NCBI GenBank assembly: GCA_028291765.1
Contig: JAQGNR010000278.1
Coordinates: 1 to 47,795, forward strand
Reading direction: 5' to 3'
DNA from: Herbaspirillum sp.
Lineage (GTDB): Bacteria > Pseudomonadota > Gammaproteobacteria > Burkholderiales > Burkholderiaceae_D
DNA: 47,795 bases
The position numbers were made by a program, and so were the translations under genes. This document shows positions 18,656 through 27,005 of this stretch, piece after piece. Position 1 is the first letter of the stretch. Each line of letters starts with the position of its first letter. Below the pieces are notes generated by a model. It made no database searches, had not been told where the DNA came from, and worked only from the letters and a program-made list of their open reading frames with translations.

Positions 18656-19113
18656 AAGCGTTCTTTCACCGAAATGAGGCCTGTCATCCCGGCTTCGAAA
18701 TGCCCCGGTTGCAGACAGGCAAAGTGATAGGCGCCGACCTTGGCGAAGCGCCAGATGAGCTCGCCGGTCTGGCCGGGATCGACCGTTACCTGATTGTCGT
18801 CCATGTGCATCATTCCCGGCATCTCGCGCATCATTTTTTCATGCGCTTTTAATTCTTTCAGAGAGCCAATTACCATTTCGTGCTGCACGTGCCCCGAATT
18901 TTTAACGATAAAACGAATTGTTTCACCGCGTTTGATGCTGATCTTTTCCGGTGCGAAACGCATGTTGTCGTCCATGTCGATGGCGATGGTGCGGTCGATT
19001 TTGACTGGATTGGCAGCGGCAGCGTGTGTACCGTCGTGCGCGGATTCATGGGCAAATAATGGCGTGGAAAAAATAGACAAAAGCAATATGGAAAGTAATA
19101 AACGCATTTTCAT
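18652..19113 (-). CDS. Periplasmic cupredoxin-domain copper-binding protein
   Basis: A 153-residue exported protein with signal peptide (MKMRLLLSILLLSIFSTPLFA). The mature part begins HESAHDGTH and has a plastocyanin-like fold. Type 1 copper ligands are visible: His in HVQHEMVIG (about residue 78), and Cys, His and Met in the C-terminal loop (FACLQPGHFEAGM, about 132-143). The insertion KEKMMREMPGMMHMDDN-like stretch (about 88-106) is Met-rich. It resembles CopI-type cupredoxins of copper-resistance clusters. The gene is translationally coupled to cueR, which is unusual and suggests regulator and periplasmic copper protein levels are linked. Confidence 0.88.
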   Translation of the reverse strand: MKMRLLLSILLLSIFSTPLFAHESAHDGTHAAAANPVKIDRTIAIDMDDNMRFAPEKISIKRGETIRFIVKNSGHVQHEMVIGSLKELKAHEKMMREMPGMMHMDDNQVTVDPGQTGELIWRFAKVGAYHFACLQPGHFEAGMTGLISVKERL

Positions 19114-19171
19114 ATTTCGACTCTTTCATTGATAAATATTAATTTCTTGTTCTTAAACTTAACGCGCAAAC

Positions 19172-20533
19172 TCATACAACATACAAATCCGGCAATTCCA
19201 GGATTGCCTGCAATTCTGCCAGAGCGCTCTGAACTTCGCCCACCAGCGTCGGATCGACCAGATCGGCCGCGGCCAGCCGGTCGCGGTAATGCCGTTCCAC
19301 CCACGCTACCAGGCGACGATAAAGTGCGTCGTTGAAGAGGACGCCCTGGTGCATTGCCGCCGCCTCGGCCGCGCTCAGCTCAACCCGCAAGCGCAGGCAA
19401 GCCGGACCGCCGCCGTTGCGCATGCTTTGGCGCAAATCGAAGCTGAGCAATTCGGCAATCGGGCCGCCGCTGGCGAGCAGTTTTTTGAGGTATGCCGCCA
19501 CGGCCGGATTGTCGTGGCACTCTTGGGGCGCCACCAGCAACATGCGGCCGTCCGGACGCGTCATCAACTGGCTATTGAACAAATAGCTGGACACCGCCTC
19601 GGCGATGCTGACTTCATCGGCCGTCACCCGCAATGGTTGCAGCTCGACGGCCAGCGGTTCCAGCGCTGCACGCAAAGCGGCAAGCGTGCCGGCTTCGTCC
19701 AGAAATGCCTGCTCGTGATAGAACAACACCCGGCCGTTGGCCACCGCAATCACATCGTTATGAAATACGCCCTGATCGATGGCTTCGGGGTGTTGTTGTG
19801 CAAAAACGCAACGCCCTGCCTGCAATCCGTGCAACCGCGCCACGGCCATGCCTGCTTCCAGGGTCTGCCGCGCCGGAAACCGCAGCGGAGCAGGCGCTTC
19901 AGGATGCAATTCGCTGCGCCCATAGACGAACAGTTCGACACCCGCAGCGCCGTATGCCGCCGCCAGACGCCCATGATTGGCCGCGCCTTCGTCGGCCATG
20001 AGCGATGTCGCCGGCAATGCATCGTGCACGGCGAAATGCCGCGCATCATGAAAAATCGCGCGCAGGCAGCGCGCTGTCTGCGCGCTTTCAATCGAACGAT
20101 GCAATTTGCTGCCGAGATTGGCTACGGTGAAATGCGTGCGCCCATCGGCGCTGTCGGCGGCGGGACTGACGGTGGCGGCATTGGCCGCCCACATCGATGA
20201 TGCCGACCAGGCTGAAGCCAGTAGTTGCGGTGAGCTCTGTGCCGCCTTCTGCAATACCTGCGCATCGCTGCCGCTGAACCCCACGCTACGCAGCAGACGG
20301 AAATCGGGACGCAATTGCGGCGGCAATACCGCCTGTGCAAAGCCGCGCGCGGCCAAGGCCTGCATTTTCGCCAACCCCTGCAAGGCGGCCTGCTTCGGAT
20401 TGGCCGCGCTTTGCCGGTTGCGCGCGGAAGCAATATTGCCGTGCGACAGCCCGGCGTAGTTGTGCGTCGGGCCGACCAAGCCATCGAAATTGATTTCACT
20501 CGCCTGCGCCGGCAATCGATGCGGATCGTTCAT
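19172..20533 (-). CDS. astB: N-succinylarginine dihydrolase AstB
   Basis: Second enzyme of the arginine succinyltransferase catabolic pathway, converting N2-succinylarginine to N2-succinylornithine, CO2 and ammonia in the cytoplasm. It has 453 residues, near the usual family length of about 445. The N-terminal [18 protein letters not shown] and [18 protein letters not shown] stretches are typical. The catalytic Cys sits in [15 protein letters not shown] (about residue 379), and [18 protein letters not shown] contains the active-site His region. It overlaps astA by 4 bp. astC, astD and astE are not in the window. Confidence 0.95.
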   Translation of the reverse strand: MNDPHRLPAQASEINFDGLVGPTHNYAGLSHGNIASARNRQSAANPKQAALQGLAKMQALAARGFAQAVLPPQLRPDFRLLRSVGFSGSDAQVLQKAAQSSPQLLASAWSASSMWAANAATVSPAADSADGRTHFTVANLGSKLHRSIESAQTARCLRAIFHDARHFAVHDALPATSLMADEGAANHGRLAAAYGAAGVELFVYGRSELHPEAPAPLRFPARQTLEAGMAVARLHGLQAGRCVFAQQHPEAIDQGVFHNDVIAVANGRVLFYHEQAFLDEAGTLAALRAALEPLAVELQPLRVTADEVSIAEAVSSYLFNSQLMTRPDGRMLLVAPQECHDNPAVAAYLKKLLASGGPIAELLSFDLRQSMRNGGGPACLRLRVELSAAEAAAMHQGVLFNDALYRRLVAWVERHYRDRLAAADLVDPTLVGEVQSALAELQAILELPDLYVV

Positions 20534-21642
20534 GCAAGCGGCTCGGTATAGTCATTGTGCAATGCGACGCAACGCACGGCATCGCCCGGGATGCATTCGA
20601 GCAGCTGTTGCGCCTGCGGCGATAAATGCAAGCGCGCGCTGCCCCGACTTTGCGTCAGTTCTGCCGCATTGACGATCACGCGAAAGCGTGACATGACGGT
20701 GTTCGATATCAGCATCGGCAATGCGTTCTGTGGTGACGGTGGCGCTGCCGCATTAGGGCTGCTTGCTTCACGCGCGTCGATTTGCGCCAGACCGCTATCG
20801 CGCACGGCCCGCAGTTCGCGGCAGCGCGCCTGCAATACCGGGCCGGCATCGAAAATATCGACATACCCTTCAAAATGCATGCCTTCCTGTTCCAGCATCC
20901 GCCGCGCCGGTACGCTGGCCTGGTGCGCTTTGCCGATCACGTCTTGCGCTTCCTGCGGCAGCAATGCGACGTATAAGGGATAGCGCGGCATCAGTTCGGC
21001 GATGAACGATTTTTGGTCCAGGCTGCTTAAATCGTCGGCCCGATCGAATCCCATTTTAAAAAAGTGCCGGCCCAAACTATCCCAGAACGGCGAAGTGCCG
21101 TCGGGACGTTGAAAGCCGCGCAGTTCTGCAATCAGCCGATCGGGAAACAGATGCGGATATTCGGCGATAAACAGCAGCCGGCTTTTCGAGAGCAGCTTGC
21201 TGTTCTCGCCGTGCCGGTAAGCCGGGTGCAAATACAGCGAACACAGTTCGCCGCTGCCGGTCAGGTCGCTGGCCAGATATAAGGTATCCATTCGCGAATA
21301 CACGTCCAGTTCTTTGCTGGAATGCACCAGCGTACCAATGCGATAGTTATAAAAACTCTGTTCCAGCCCGACCGCCGCCTTGATCGCACAGACCCCTGCC
21401 AGCCGGTTCTGCAGCGTGTCTTCCATTACAAACAGATAGTCGCGCCGCAGCGGCGCTATCGATCCCGCAAACGAAGCACAGGCCGTTTCCAGCCTTGCCG
21501 CCAGCGTGTCGCGATCCGGCTTCAAGGTCGTCATGCCGCCGCCGGCCTGCTGCGCCAGCGCCAGCAAACCATCCAGATCGCGCCACTCTGCTGCGCGCAC
21601 TACCAGTCCATCCGTGCTCATGCGGGTCGGGCTCGGCTGCAT
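20530..21642 (-). CDS. astA: Arginine N-succinyltransferase AstA
   Basis: First enzyme of arginine succinyltransferase catabolism (370 residues), succinylating arginine from succinyl-CoA. Family-typical stretches are [59 protein letters not shown] and [20 protein letters not shown]. The start is ambiguous: ATG 21642 has a weak GGGA upstream, while ATG 21621 would give [11 protein letters not shown], closer to family N-termini. It forms an operon with astB. Confidence 0.93.
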   Translation of the reverse strand: MQPSPTRMSTDGLVVRAAEWRDLDGLLALAQQAGGGMTTLKPDRDTLAARLETACASFAGSIAPLRRDYLFVMEDTLQNRLAGVCAIKAAVGLEQSFYNYRIGTLVHSSKELDVYSRMDTLYLASDLTGSGELCSLYLHPAYRHGENSKLLSKSRLLFIAEYPHLFPDRLIAELRGFQRPDGTSPFWDSLGRHFFKMGFDRADDLSSLDQKSFIAELMPRYPLYVALLPQEAQDVIGKAHQASVPARRMLEQEGMHFEGYVDIFDAGPVLQARCRELRAVRDSGLAQIDAREASSPNAAAPPSPQNALPMLISNTVMSRFRVIVNAAELTQSRGSARLHLSPQAQQLLECIPGDAVRCVALHNDYTEPLA

Positions 21643-21811
21643 AGATATTTCCCGTGAAATGTTCCGTAAACAATCATAATCTGTACAACAGTCTTACCAC
21701 GGATAAAGAAGAATCTTAAAATTTTTCTAAGGATTGTGCACAGCTATCGATCTCGCCTATATTTTGCGCAGAGATCGCATTTTGCTTCTCGCCCAATCCA
21801 TGGAGATCGTT

Positions 21812-22018
21812 ATGAAAAAGCTATTACCGCTTGCCCTGTTGTCCGTCGCTGCCTTCTTCAGCGGCACAGTTAGCGCCGCAGTAGCGGCCCCGGCCCAGCA
21901 ACCCGATGCCAACATCCCCGACTACAGCGTCTACAAAACATGCCGCGAGAACGGCGGCTATGGCATGCAGCAGGCCGATGGCAGCATCGTATGCGTCCCA
22001 TTCGAAGCTGCTAAATAA
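21812..22018 (+). CDS. Small exported protein of unknown function
   Basis: Not recognised. The 68-residue protein has a signal peptide (MKKLLPLALLSVAAFFSGTVSA) and a short mature part containing DYSVYKTCRENGGYGM and DGSIVCVPFEAAK, with two cysteines that could form a disulfide. ATG 21812 has GGAG 6 bases ahead, so the longer frame from 21734 was not used. It is monocistronic, ending 62 bp before a strong terminator. It loosely recalls short periplasmic proteins with a Cys-x-GG motif, but no family is claimed. Confidence 0.7.
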   Translation: MKKLLPLALLSVAAFFSGTVSAAVAAPAQQPDANIPDYSVYKTCRENGGYGMQQADGSIVCVPFEAAK

Positions 22019-22080
22019 CGCAAGGAATTAACCCATCGAATCATCCCGCGGCATAAACCACCGCAGAATCACCCCATAAA

Positions 22081-22120
22081 ATGCCGACCAGCGCACTGCC
22101 CGCCGGTCGGCATTTTTCTT
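22081..22120 (+). terminator. Rho-independent terminator
   Basis: ATGCCGACC (22081-22089) pairs perfectly with GGTCGGCAT (22105-22113) over a 15-base loop, followed by TTTTTCTT. It ends the transcript of the small exported protein and separates it from the antiporter leader. Confidence 0.88.
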
Positions 22121-22275
22121 GGGCCATTGAACGAATGCCCGGGTTCCCTGTAACGCGGGATTGCATTATTCAAAATAATAAGCAACACTGCTTTCCAAAA
22201 TTGCAGACTGGTAATGACGGCGCCAGAACAGTATTGCCGTACGGTAAAATATGGCGCGTTCTTACTGGAGTACAC
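22121..22275 (+). promoter_or_regulatory. Highly structured 5' leader of the antiporter gene, riboswitch candidate
   Basis: The 158 bases between the terminator and the TTG start can form several hairpins. GGGC(C)ATT at 22121-22128 can pair with AATGCCC at 22134-22140, or the same AATGC (22134-22138) can pair with GCATT (22163-22167) enclosing TCCC/GGGA (22145-22148, 22157-22160) with loop TGTAACGC. An AT-rich hairpin follows (about 22161-22185), then CTGC/GCAG. Finally CCAG (22223-22226) can pair with CTGG (22265-22268), which overlaps the GGAG ribosome-binding site at 22267-22270. Mutually exclusive helices plus a masked ribosome-binding site fit translational control. Lithium-responsive nhaA-I RNAs are known upstream of Na+/H+ antiporters, but membership is not shown here. 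Confidence 0.4.
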
Positions 22276-22278
22276 CTA

Positions 22279-23541
22279 TTGAAAACCGATCTGATTCATA
22301 TCATCGGCGCCGTTTTATTCGGATTGGCGCTAATCCATACCTTCGCAGCAAAATCATTTGAAATACTGTCGCATCGCCATCCGCGCCATGCAGGTTTATT
22401 TCATCTGCTGGGCGAGGTTGAAGTGGTATTCGGGCTATGGGCATTCGTGCTGGTGGTGGCGATGGCGCTCTTGTCCGGCTCCGCCGCGGCGATCGATTAC
22501 GCTGAATCGCGCCACTACGCCGAGCCGCTGTTTGTGTTCACGGTGATGGTGGTGGCGGCTTCGCGTCCGGTATTGGAATCGGTACGCAAATTGATTGCGG
22601 TCATCGCCGGTGTGTTGCCGGTACGGACCAATCTGGCGCAAGTCTGGCTCGGATTGGCGCTGGTGCCGCTGGTCGGCTCGCTGATTACCGAACCCGCGGC
22701 GATGACGCTGGCCGCGCTGATTCTGGCGCCGCAGATATTCAGGCAAGGGATTCCAGAATGGCTGAAATACGGTGCACTGGGCGTGCTGTTCGTCAATGTC
22801 TCGATCGGCGGCACGCTGACCTCGTATGCAGCGCCGCCGGTTTTAATGGTGGCGACCACCTGGCAATGGAGCACCGCATTCATGGCCGCAACCTTCGGCT
22901 GGAAAGCCTGTCTCGCGGTGTTGGTCAATGCCACTGCCGTCGTGTTTTTGTTGCGCGCCCATATTCCGGACAGCCTGCCCGGCGCTAGCGACACATCGGA
23001 CCAGGACGCGCCAATTCCACTGCTGGTCACCCTGATTCATTTTGCATTTCTGGTGGCGGTGGTCCTGCTGGCGCACCATCCGGTGCTGTTTCTCGGCATT
23101 TTCCTGTTTTTTATCGGCTATACCCACGCCTATGCCGTCCATCAAAATCCGCTGATTATCAAGGAAGGTTTGCTGGTCGGATTTTTTCTGGCAGGATTGG
23201 TGGTGCTGGGCGGCATGCAGCAATGGTGGTTGCAGCCGATCGTCTCCAGCCTGCGCCCTATTGCGCTGTTTTTCGGCGCCCTCGGCCTCACCGCGATTAC
23301 CGATAATGCCGCGCTGACTTATCTGGGTTCACTGATCGTCGGCATGACGGATCAGGCCAAATATATGCTGGTGGCCGGCGCCGTCGCCGGCGGCGGCCTG
23401 ACCGTCATCGCCAATGCGCCCAATCCGGCCGGCGTAGCATTGCTGCGGCGAGGATTCAATGACGAATCGATCAGCGCCGCCGGCTTGTTGTTCGGCGCAT
23501 TGCCCCCTACCATGGTCGCCGCCCTATTCTTTTTCCTTTAA
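22279..23541 (+). CDS. Putative Na+/H+ antiporter (Na_H_antiport_2-like membrane protein)
   Basis: Polytopic inner-membrane protein of about 420 residues with roughly ten to twelve hydrophobic helices. It resembles the putative Na+/H+ antiporter family once called DUF1504. Characteristic stretches are LSHRHPRHAGLFHLLGEVEV, LVGSLITEPAAMTLAALILA, GTLTSYAAPPVLMVA, LTAITDNAALTYLGSLI and VIANAPNPAGVALLRRGFND; the conserved acidic residues in TEPA and TDNA are plausible ion sites. The frame is open from ATG 22081, but that codon is in the stem of a terminator, so TTG 22279 with GGAG 8 bases ahead was chosen. The stop overlaps the convergent lysR-type gene by 4 bp. Substrate ions are not established. 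Confidence 0.8.
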   Translation: MKTDLIHIIGAVLFGLALIHTFAAKSFEILSHRHPRHAGLFHLLGEVEVVFGLWAFVLVVAMALLSGSAAAIDYAESRHYAEPLFVFTVMVVAASRPVLESVRKLIAVIAGVLPVRTNLAQVWLGLALVPLVGSLITEPAAMTLAALILAPQIFRQGIPEWLKYGALGVLFVNVSIGGTLTSYAAPPVLMVATTWQWSTAFMAATFGWKACLAVLVNATAVVFLLRAHIPDSLPGASDTSDQDAPIPLLVTLIHFAFLVAVVLLAHHPVLFLGIFLFFIGYTHAYAVHQNPLIIKEGLLVGFFLAGLVVLGGMQQWWLQPIVSSLRPIALFFGALGLTAITDNAALTYLGSLIVGMTDQAKYMLVAGAVAGGGLTVIANAPNPAGVALLRRGFNDESISAAGLLFGALPPTMVAALFFFL

Positions 23542-24500
23542 ATTTTTTCAAGATCGCGATATTGCGCTTTGGCATCCTGAATCTGTTGCTTGCGGATTTT
23601 ACAATCCAAGGGCGAGAGATACTGATTTATTGCATCGAGGAACGCACGGGTGCGACGCGGCATCAGGCGGCGGTCCGGGAAAACCGCCCAGGCACTATTG
23701 TTCGGCAGCGTCCAGTCCGGCAATACCGGCAGCAGCTTGCCATCGCGCAAATCATGTTCCGCAAATTCATCGGAGATGGCGACCACGCCAGCGCCGGCGC
23801 ATGCCAAGCGCAATAATACCCCGGGCGAATTGACGACTGCGCGCGCCGGCGGCAAACCTTCCCAGTGTTCCTCGCCACGCGTCAAATGCCATGCTTTCGG
23901 CTTGCCGTTTCTGGCTAGTATCAGCAAACCATCGTGCTGCATCAGTTCCGGCGGCGACTGCGGCATGCCGCGGCGCGCAATATAGTCCGGCGATGCATAC
24001 AGGCCGTCGCTGAAATCGAGAATCTTGCGCGCTACCAGTGATGCATCGTCGAGCGTGCCGCCAGCTCTGATCGCCAAATCGAAATTTTCACCGATCAGAT
24101 CGACCCTGCGGGCCGATAAATCCATCTCTAAAATCACCGCCGGATAGTCGATTGTGAATTGCGCCAACATCGGCGCCAGGAGATCTGAGGCCAGATCATG
24201 CGGCATCGAAATCCGCAAACGTCCGCTCGGCTCAAGCTGCCGATAATGCGCCAGAGAGGTGGCCGACTCGACTTCCGAGGCCACTTGATGCGCATGCTCC
24301 AGCACACTGTTGCCGAAATCGGTTACATGCAGCTTGCGTGTTGTGCGCAGCAGCAGGCGCTCACCCAAGGCCGTTTCCAATAAGGCGATCCTGCGCGAAA
24401 CGGTCGATTTTGGCAGCCCGAGCCGTTCCGCTGCACGGTTAAAACTGCCTTCATCCACCACTTTGGCAAACAATAAAAGGTCATTCGCTTCGACTTTCAT
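23538..24500 (-). CDS. LysR-family transcriptional regulator
   Basis: A 320-residue LysR-type regulator with an N-terminal winged helix (residues about 5-62; [39 protein letters not shown]) and a substrate-binding domain (from about 90; [20 protein letters not shown]). It is transcribed divergently from the azoreductase gene with 124 bp between starts, the usual arrangement for a LysR regulator and its target. The inducer is unknown; aromatic or quinone compounds are possible by analogy. The C-terminal tail after about residue 295 ([20 protein letters not shown]) is somewhat longer than in many relatives. Confidence 0.92.
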   Translation of the reverse strand: MKVEANDLLLFAKVVDEGSFNRAAERLGLPKSTVSRRIALLETALGERLLLRTTRKLHVTDFGNSVLEHAHQVASEVESATSLAHYRQLEPSGRLRISMPHDLASDLLAPMLAQFTIDYPAVILEMDLSARRVDLIGENFDLAIRAGGTLDDASLVARKILDFSDGLYASPDYIARRGMPQSPPELMQHDGLLILARNGKPKAWHLTRGEEHWEGLPPARAVVNSPGVLLRLACAGAGVVAISDEFAEHDLRDGKLLPVLPDWTLPNNSAWAVFPDRRLMPRRTRAFLDAINQYLSPLDCKIRKQQIQDAKAQYRDLEKI

Positions 24501-24624
24501 GGCATTCCTTTATCCCGCTGATGGGACAATGATATCCACTTTCATGGCTTCCGGAATGTTTTCGAGACAACTACACTGCATCATCGTCGGTATTTCACGT
24601 CGTCAACCATTGGAACCCAAGATC

Positions 24625-25227
24625 ATGAATATTCTGCAAATCAACTCCAGCGCCCGCTCCGAAGGGGCTATGTCCACCCGTGTAGCCAACGATATTGTGG
24701 CACGCCTGCGCGCCAAGCATCGCAACAGCACATTTGTGCTGCGCGACCTGGCTGTGACTCCGCATCCGACCCTGGACGGCGCGGCATTACAGGCCTTGTT
24801 TACCAAACCGGAAGATCGCAATGCCGAACAGGCCGCACGCGTGGCGCTGGACGATGCGCTGATTGCTGAAATACAAGCAGCCGATGTAGTCGTGTTGGGC
24901 GTCCCGATGTACAACTTCGGCGTGTCCGCGCAACTGAAAAACTGGATCGATGCCATCGCACGCGCGCAAGTCACGTTCCGTTATACCGCTACCGGACCGG
25001 AAGGCCTGCTGACAGGCAAGACGATCTATCTGGCGCTGGCACGCGGTGGCATGCATCGCGATACCCAGAACGACAGCCAAGTACCCTATCTGAAAACCAT
25101 GCTCGGCTTTCTCGGCATGACCGATCTGCAATTCGTGTATGCAGAAGGTTTGGCGATGGGCCCTGAGGCAGTGCAGAGCGCACTGACGTCGGCACAAACG
25201 CAGATCAACCTCGCAATCCCGGCCTGA
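24625..25227 (+). CDS. azoR: FMN-dependent NADH:quinone oxidoreductase / azoreductase AzoR
   Basis: Cytoplasmic flavodoxin-fold enzyme (200 residues, typical length) that reduces quinones and azo compounds with NADH. FMN-phosphate loop [15 protein letters not shown] lies near residues 7-21, and [20 protein letters not shown] with [17 protein letters not shown] is family-typical. The frame extends upstream, but ATG 24625 gives the canonical MNILQINSS start. It is divergent from a LysR regulator, which probably controls it. A terminator follows at 25293-25326. Confidence 0.95.
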   Translation: MNILQINSSARSEGAMSTRVANDIVARLRAKHRNSTFVLRDLAVTPHPTLDGAALQALFTKPEDRNAEQAARVALDDALIAEIQAADVVVLGVPMYNFGVSAQLKNWIDAIARAQVTFRYTATGPEGLLTGKTIYLALARGGMHRDTQNDSQVPYLKTMLGFLGMTDLQFVYAEGLAMGPEAVQSALTSAQTQINLAIPA

Positions 25228-25292
25228 TTCAATATCGATGCAATATCGATGCGAGATCGCGAGCCGGTAACAATGCCGCAATAAAGATGCAT

Positions 25293-25326
25293 AATAAAAC
25301 GGGTCGAGGCCCGTTTTATTGTTTTT
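25293..25326 (+). terminator. Rho-independent terminator after azoR
   Basis: AATAAAACGGG (25293-25303) pairs perfectly with CCCGTTTTATT (25310-25320) over the loop TCGAGG, followed by GTTTTT. It ends 14 bases before the pirin start. An 11-base direct repeat (AATATCGATGC twice) lies between the azoR stop and this hairpin. Confidence 0.85.
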
Positions 25327-25339
25327 GGGAGTCGAGAAA

Positions 25340-26209
25340 ATGATGCAACGAACCGTCAAGAATGTATTTACCGCCGTCAGGGAGGATATGGCCGATCTGG
25401 TGACTTATCGCGCACTGCCGACGGCGCAGGTGGACATGATCGATCCATTTTTGTTTTTGAATCATCACGGCCCGCAAGTCTATCCGCCCCATAATCGCGG
25501 CCTGCCATTCGGCCCGCATCCGCATCGCGGTTTTGAAACAGTGACCTTTATACTCGATGGCGATATCGTGCATCGGGATAGCGCAGGCCATGAGAGCGTG
25601 ATTGGTGCGCATGGCGTGCAGTGGATGACTACCGGCAGTGGCCTGGTGCATTCGGAAAACTCATCCGAGGCCTTCAAAGCCAGCGGCGGCGCATTGGAAA
25701 TAATGCAGCTATGGATCAATCTCCCGGCACGCCTGAAGATGACCGCGCCACGGTATACCGGATTGCAAGACGAGGATATTCCGGTCGTCACTTCCGATGA
25801 AGGCCGCGTGCGGGTACAACTGATCGCCGGCAAAGGCGATCAGCAAGCTGCTTTTGAGCCCGCTTTTGAGCCCGCTTTTGAACCATTAACGGATGTCGCC
25901 GTACAGACCATCGCATTGAAAACGCAGGGCAAATTGCGTCTGAATATTCCGACCGCACATAATATTTTCTTTTATGTTGTGCGCGGAACCGTCACCGTGA
26001 ACGGCGTCGAAGCGCAAAAGCGCAGCTTGCTGGAATTCGACAACAACAGTGAAGTATTGGATATCGGCGCGGTGACAGATGCGCTGGTTTTACTGTGCCA
26101 TGCCACACCCTATGGCGAGCCGGTGGTATCGCATGGACCGTTTGTAATGAATACGCGGGATGAAATTCAGGCAGCGATCGATGATTATCGGGCCGGGAAG
26201 CTAGGATGA
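25340..26209 (+). CDS. Pirin-family protein
   Basis: Bicupin protein of 289 residues. The N-terminal cupin carries the metal site in GPHPHRGFETVTF and TTGSGLVHSEN (two His of HPH, the His and Glu of VHSE), which fits the mononuclear iron site known for pirins; some pirins have quercetinase activity. The C-terminal pirin domain begins after about residue 180. Start ATG 25340 follows GGGAG by 8 bases; an ATG three bases on is equally possible. Between the two domains is a perfect 12-bp tandem repeat (25851-25884) that gives FEPAFEPAFEP, an in-frame expansion in the linker. Confidence 0.92.
   Translation: MMQRTVKNVFTAVREDMADLVTYRALPTAQVDMIDPFLFLNHHGPQVYPPHNRGLPFGPHPHRGFETVTFILDGDIVHRDSAGHESVIGAHGVQWMTTGSGLVHSENSSEAFKASGGALEIMQLWINLPARLKMTAPRYTGLQDEDIPVVTSDEGRVRVQLIAGKGDQQAAFEPAFEPAFEPLTDVAVQTIALKTQGKLRLNIPTAHNIFFYVVRGTVTVNGVEAQKRSLLEFDNNSEVLDIGAVTDALVLLCHATPYGEPVVSHGPFVMNTRDEIQAAIDDYRAGKLG
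25851..25884 (+). repeat. 12-bp in-frame tandem repeat in the pirin gene
   Basis: Three copies of CTTTTGAGCCCG, the third truncated and diverged by one base, encode repeated FEPA in the linker between the cupin domains. It is probably a slippage product without effect on the fold. Confidence 0.85.
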
Positions 26210-26272
26210 GGCCTGGCAATGCCTGATAAAGGAAATCAAAAGCGCAAATAAAAATGCAAAAAAAAACGTACA

Positions 26273-26308
26273 AAAAAGCCCCGGACGATTATATGGTCCG
26301 GGGCTTTC
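26273..26308. terminator. Bidirectional-looking terminator
   Basis: GCCCCGGAC (26279-26287) pairs perfectly with GTCCGGGGC (26297-26305). Six A precede it and TTT follows, so it can act on the plus-strand pirin transcript and on the minus-strand transcript of the small Gln-rich gene at 26326-26586. Confidence 0.85.
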
Positions 26309-26325
26309 GAATTAAAGGAAAACGA

Positions 26326-26586
26326 TCAGGCAAATACGTTAAGAACGCCGCCTTTGCTGCCCTGCATCTGCAGCTTTTGCGTCTGGACTTGTTGTTCTTG
26401 TTGTTGTTGCTGCTGTAGTTGCGCCTGCTTATTCGCTTCAGTGCGCTGGGCCGCATCTTGAGCAGCCTGCTGCTTTGCTGTTGCTGCGTCAGCCAGGGAT
26501 TGCGTCAGATTTTTTTGCTGCTGAATTTTTTGCTGCGCATCTACGCTGATTGCGTTGGTCGTGCTGATAACACCGCTAACGTCCAT
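26326..26586 (-). CDS. Small Gln-rich coiled-coil-like protein
   Basis: Not recognised. The 86-residue protein starts MDVSGVISTTNAISVDAQQ, continues as a helix-prone segment rich in Gln, Ala, Lys and Thr with a run of Gln interrupted by Glu (about residues 57-68), and ends GGVLNVFA. It has no signal peptide or membrane helix. It lies at the edge of the type III secretion region and ends at the bidirectional terminator. A role with the secretion system is conceivable from size, composition and place only. Continuous codon structure and the neat terminator support it as real. Confidence 0.6.
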   Translation of the reverse strand: MDVSGVISTTNAISVDAQQKIQQQKNLTQSLADAATAKQQAAQDAAQRTEANKQAQLQQQQQQEQQVQTQKLQMQGSKGGVLNVFA

Positions 26587-27005
26587 GAGATAACCCCGTT
26601 ATTCTGCACATGCGTGCAATAAAAACCGAAAATTCACCACAAATTCAGTACTACACGTGAAAGCAATCCAGCTCTGCTTCGGTTGCAACTTCGGCCGCAC
26701 TTCGTCTGAATTAATATGAAGATTTTCGAACAATAGCACAAACGCCGGCGGCGCCATACATTATTTTGTATCCGCACGGAAATTTCCGGGATTGCCTTGT
26801 CATATTTCCCTATCCGCCTCCTATCGCACTGCGCTGGCGTCCTTCCCTGGCTGCTGCGCATACGGCAAATATGGATATGCAAGGGGGGATGCACGCAGCA
26901 GGCTACTTTACGATATTATTGGGCCCGCATTAATAGCCGGCGCCCCGGGAATTCGGTCCTGTAGAAATAAATAACGAACACTAAAACGACGCAAAAAATA
27001 AAACA
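26587..27005. other. Non-coding stretch with one imperfect hairpin
   Basis: No convincing gene is seen in these 419 bases. One hairpin is notable: CTGCTGC-GCAT at 26851-26861 pairs with ATGC-(AC)-GCAGCAG at 26889-26901, enclosing a 27-base loop that contains GGGGGG. It lacks a T-run, so it is not an obvious terminator. The region presumably holds the promoters of the divergent Gln-rich and acyltransferase genes. Confidence 0.5.

Noticed and set aside
22081..22278. N-terminal extension of the antiporter from ATG 22081
   Set aside because: The ATG is in the stem of a perfect terminator hairpin, and the first 66 codons have no membrane or family character.
26634..26894. 86-codon minus-strand ORF
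   Set aside because: No ribosome-binding site, Arg/Cys-rich and patternless translation in a region that otherwise looks non-coding.
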